NCBI GenBank assembly: GCA_030220185.1
Contig: JASPKZ010007286.1
Location: 682,001-746,000 of the forward strand
Reading direction: 5' to 3'
Length of the DNA: 64,000 nt
Origin: Diploptera punctata
Taxonomy: Eukaryota; Arthropoda; Insecta; Blattodea; Blaberidae
Below, in pieces: positions 63,008-64,000 of the stretch; the stretch's first letter is position 1; each line of letters opens with the position of its first letter. A model generated the notes under the pieces. The model had not been told where the DNA came from, searched no databases, and worked only from the letters and a program-made list of their open reading frames with translations. The translations under genes and the position numbers were made by a program.

Positions 63008-64000
63008 GTAGATAGGAAATAACACTATGAGGTTCTTTAATATGTTTTTTTTTTTATTTCACTCACCTCATACTTCATAATTCATAGCAGACCCTGGGTT
63101 TCTTCACATAATTTGTGACATTGTCAATGCTGCGTCACGTTCACAACTGACGTCCAACGGCCTTCTATCCTGCAGACTGACCTCCGCGCCATCTGGTGGC
63201 CGACCGAAGAATTTCCAAATCAGTCCTCTTTCTTTATAACCGGGTATTTCAAATTCATAGTTGTATTTTCATTCTTGCATATGTAAATTTTTTCCCAAAT
63301 TGTGAGTTCCTTCGGTTTTTCCAATTGTTTAAGTAATTTTGTTTTGGTTTCTATTCTATGTTTTTCTGACCAGGCATGTGCAGCTATTGCAGATTTTTCG
63401 GTTTCTCCATTTTTAACATTTCTGAGGTGTTCTTTTAATCTTGTATTTAGATTCCTTTTTGTTTTTCCTATGTATATCTTTTCACAATCTTTACAATTAA
63501 TTTGATAAATTCCCGATTTTTTGCAGTCTTCAATCTTTTCATTTTTGTTGGTTTTTATTAAATTACCTAAGCTGTAATCATTTTTCGGTGCTAATTTAAT
63601 GTTGAATTTGTTGAAAATTTTTTGAAACTTGTCAAATACTAAAGGATGGTATGTGAACTTCTTGAATTTTTTGCCTATATTTTTATCTGTCTGAAGAGTA
63701 CTTTCATTGATGACTTTTTTGTTCTTTGAATTTATTTATTTTCTTGTGTATCATCTTCTCTTGAAAACCATTATCCTGTTATAACCATTATAATGGTTTT
63801 CAAAAGAAAATGATACACAAGAAAATAAATAAATTCAAAGAACAAAAAGTCATCAATGAAAGTACTCTTCAGACAGATAAAAATATAGGCAAAAAATTCA
63901 AGAAATTCACATACCATCCTTTCGTATTTGACAAGTTTCAAAAAATTTTCAACAATTCAACATTAAATTAGCACCGAAAAATGATTACAGCTTAGGTAAT
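63008..64000. mobile_element. PLE foldback (family A) running off the window
   Basis: - arm 63055-63780: pLTR, then endonuclease (GIYQINCKDCEKIYIGKTKR, NLNTRLKEHLRNVKNGE, LTIWEKIYICKN) and RT-EN linker. + arm from 63785 repeats the linker outward. Junction at about 63782. Tail aggaaataacactatgaggt at 63013. Confidence 0.85.

Noticed and set aside
1..64000. Open frames over SINE, PLE pLTR and antisense LINE sequence as protein genes
   Set aside because: Most frames of 60-130 codons are antisense or out-of-frame readings of transposon DNA without domain signatures.

Overview
The window looks like AT-rich, intron-bearing nuclear DNA from an arthropod, most likely an insect. The reasons are spliced exons with GT/AG borders, tRNA-derived SINEs, several LINE families, mariner/Tc1/pogo/piggyBac-type DNA transposons and a very large load of Penelope-like elements (PLEs). 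There is no bacterial gene organisation. The species cannot be named from the sequence alone.

The only host gene I can support is on the + strand and spreads over about 27 kb. Five exons (1942-2198, 4295-4499, 16152-16230, 22709-22873, 28769-28812) read as an RNF8-like RING E3 ubiquitin ligase: coiled coil, C3HC4 RING split by an intron, basic linker, acidic Ser/Asp stretch and a C-terminal CCHC zinc knuckle completed by the last exon. The 5' part (any FHA domain) is not in the window. The codon phase between exons 3 and 4 does not match, so one exon between 16.2 and 22.7 kb is probably unrecognised.

Nearly everything else is mobile DNA. The dominant class is PLEs, mostly 5'-truncated pieces of the GIY-YIG endonuclease domain plus the terminal pLTR. 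One copy (about 22.9-24.8 kb) keeps most of a reverse transcriptase with YVDD. Most copies are foldbacks: two pieces of one family joined head to head, with both 3' ends facing outward. Several foldbacks are bracketed by 12-16 bp target-site duplications, so the inverted pair was inserted as one unit. Just inside the outer ends I find at least 23 hammerhead ribozyme motifs (CUGANGA - stem II - GAAA - short palindromic stem III - NUH), in several sequence families and on both strands, plus more degenerate ones.

The second prominent class is tRNA-derived SINEs in head-to-tail tandem copies (periods about 305, 301 and 322 bp), often with an inverted copy at one end. One three-copy array (26692-27663) is flanked by a target-site duplication and sits inside a PLE foldback. 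Ordinary SINE families also occur, with TSDs and simple-repeat tails.

By region: 0-5 kb holds exons 1-2 and nested PLE foldbacks; 5-16 kb LINE pieces, tandem SINEs, a tRNA-Tyr relic and PLEs; 16-29 kb exons 3-5 with PLE and SINE insertions between them; 30-35 kb one long LINE read on the - strand and broken by nested insertions; 35-43 kb more LINE pieces, two adjacent PLE foldbacks and small DNA transposons; 43.6-47.3 kb a pogo-like element with a mariner inside it, then a Tc1-like element with long inverted repeats; 47-58 kb SINEs, PLEs and a deleted mariner-like element; 58-64 kb a fragment with a DNA-binding-type domain, tandem tRNA-like SINEs and a PLE foldback that runs off the end.
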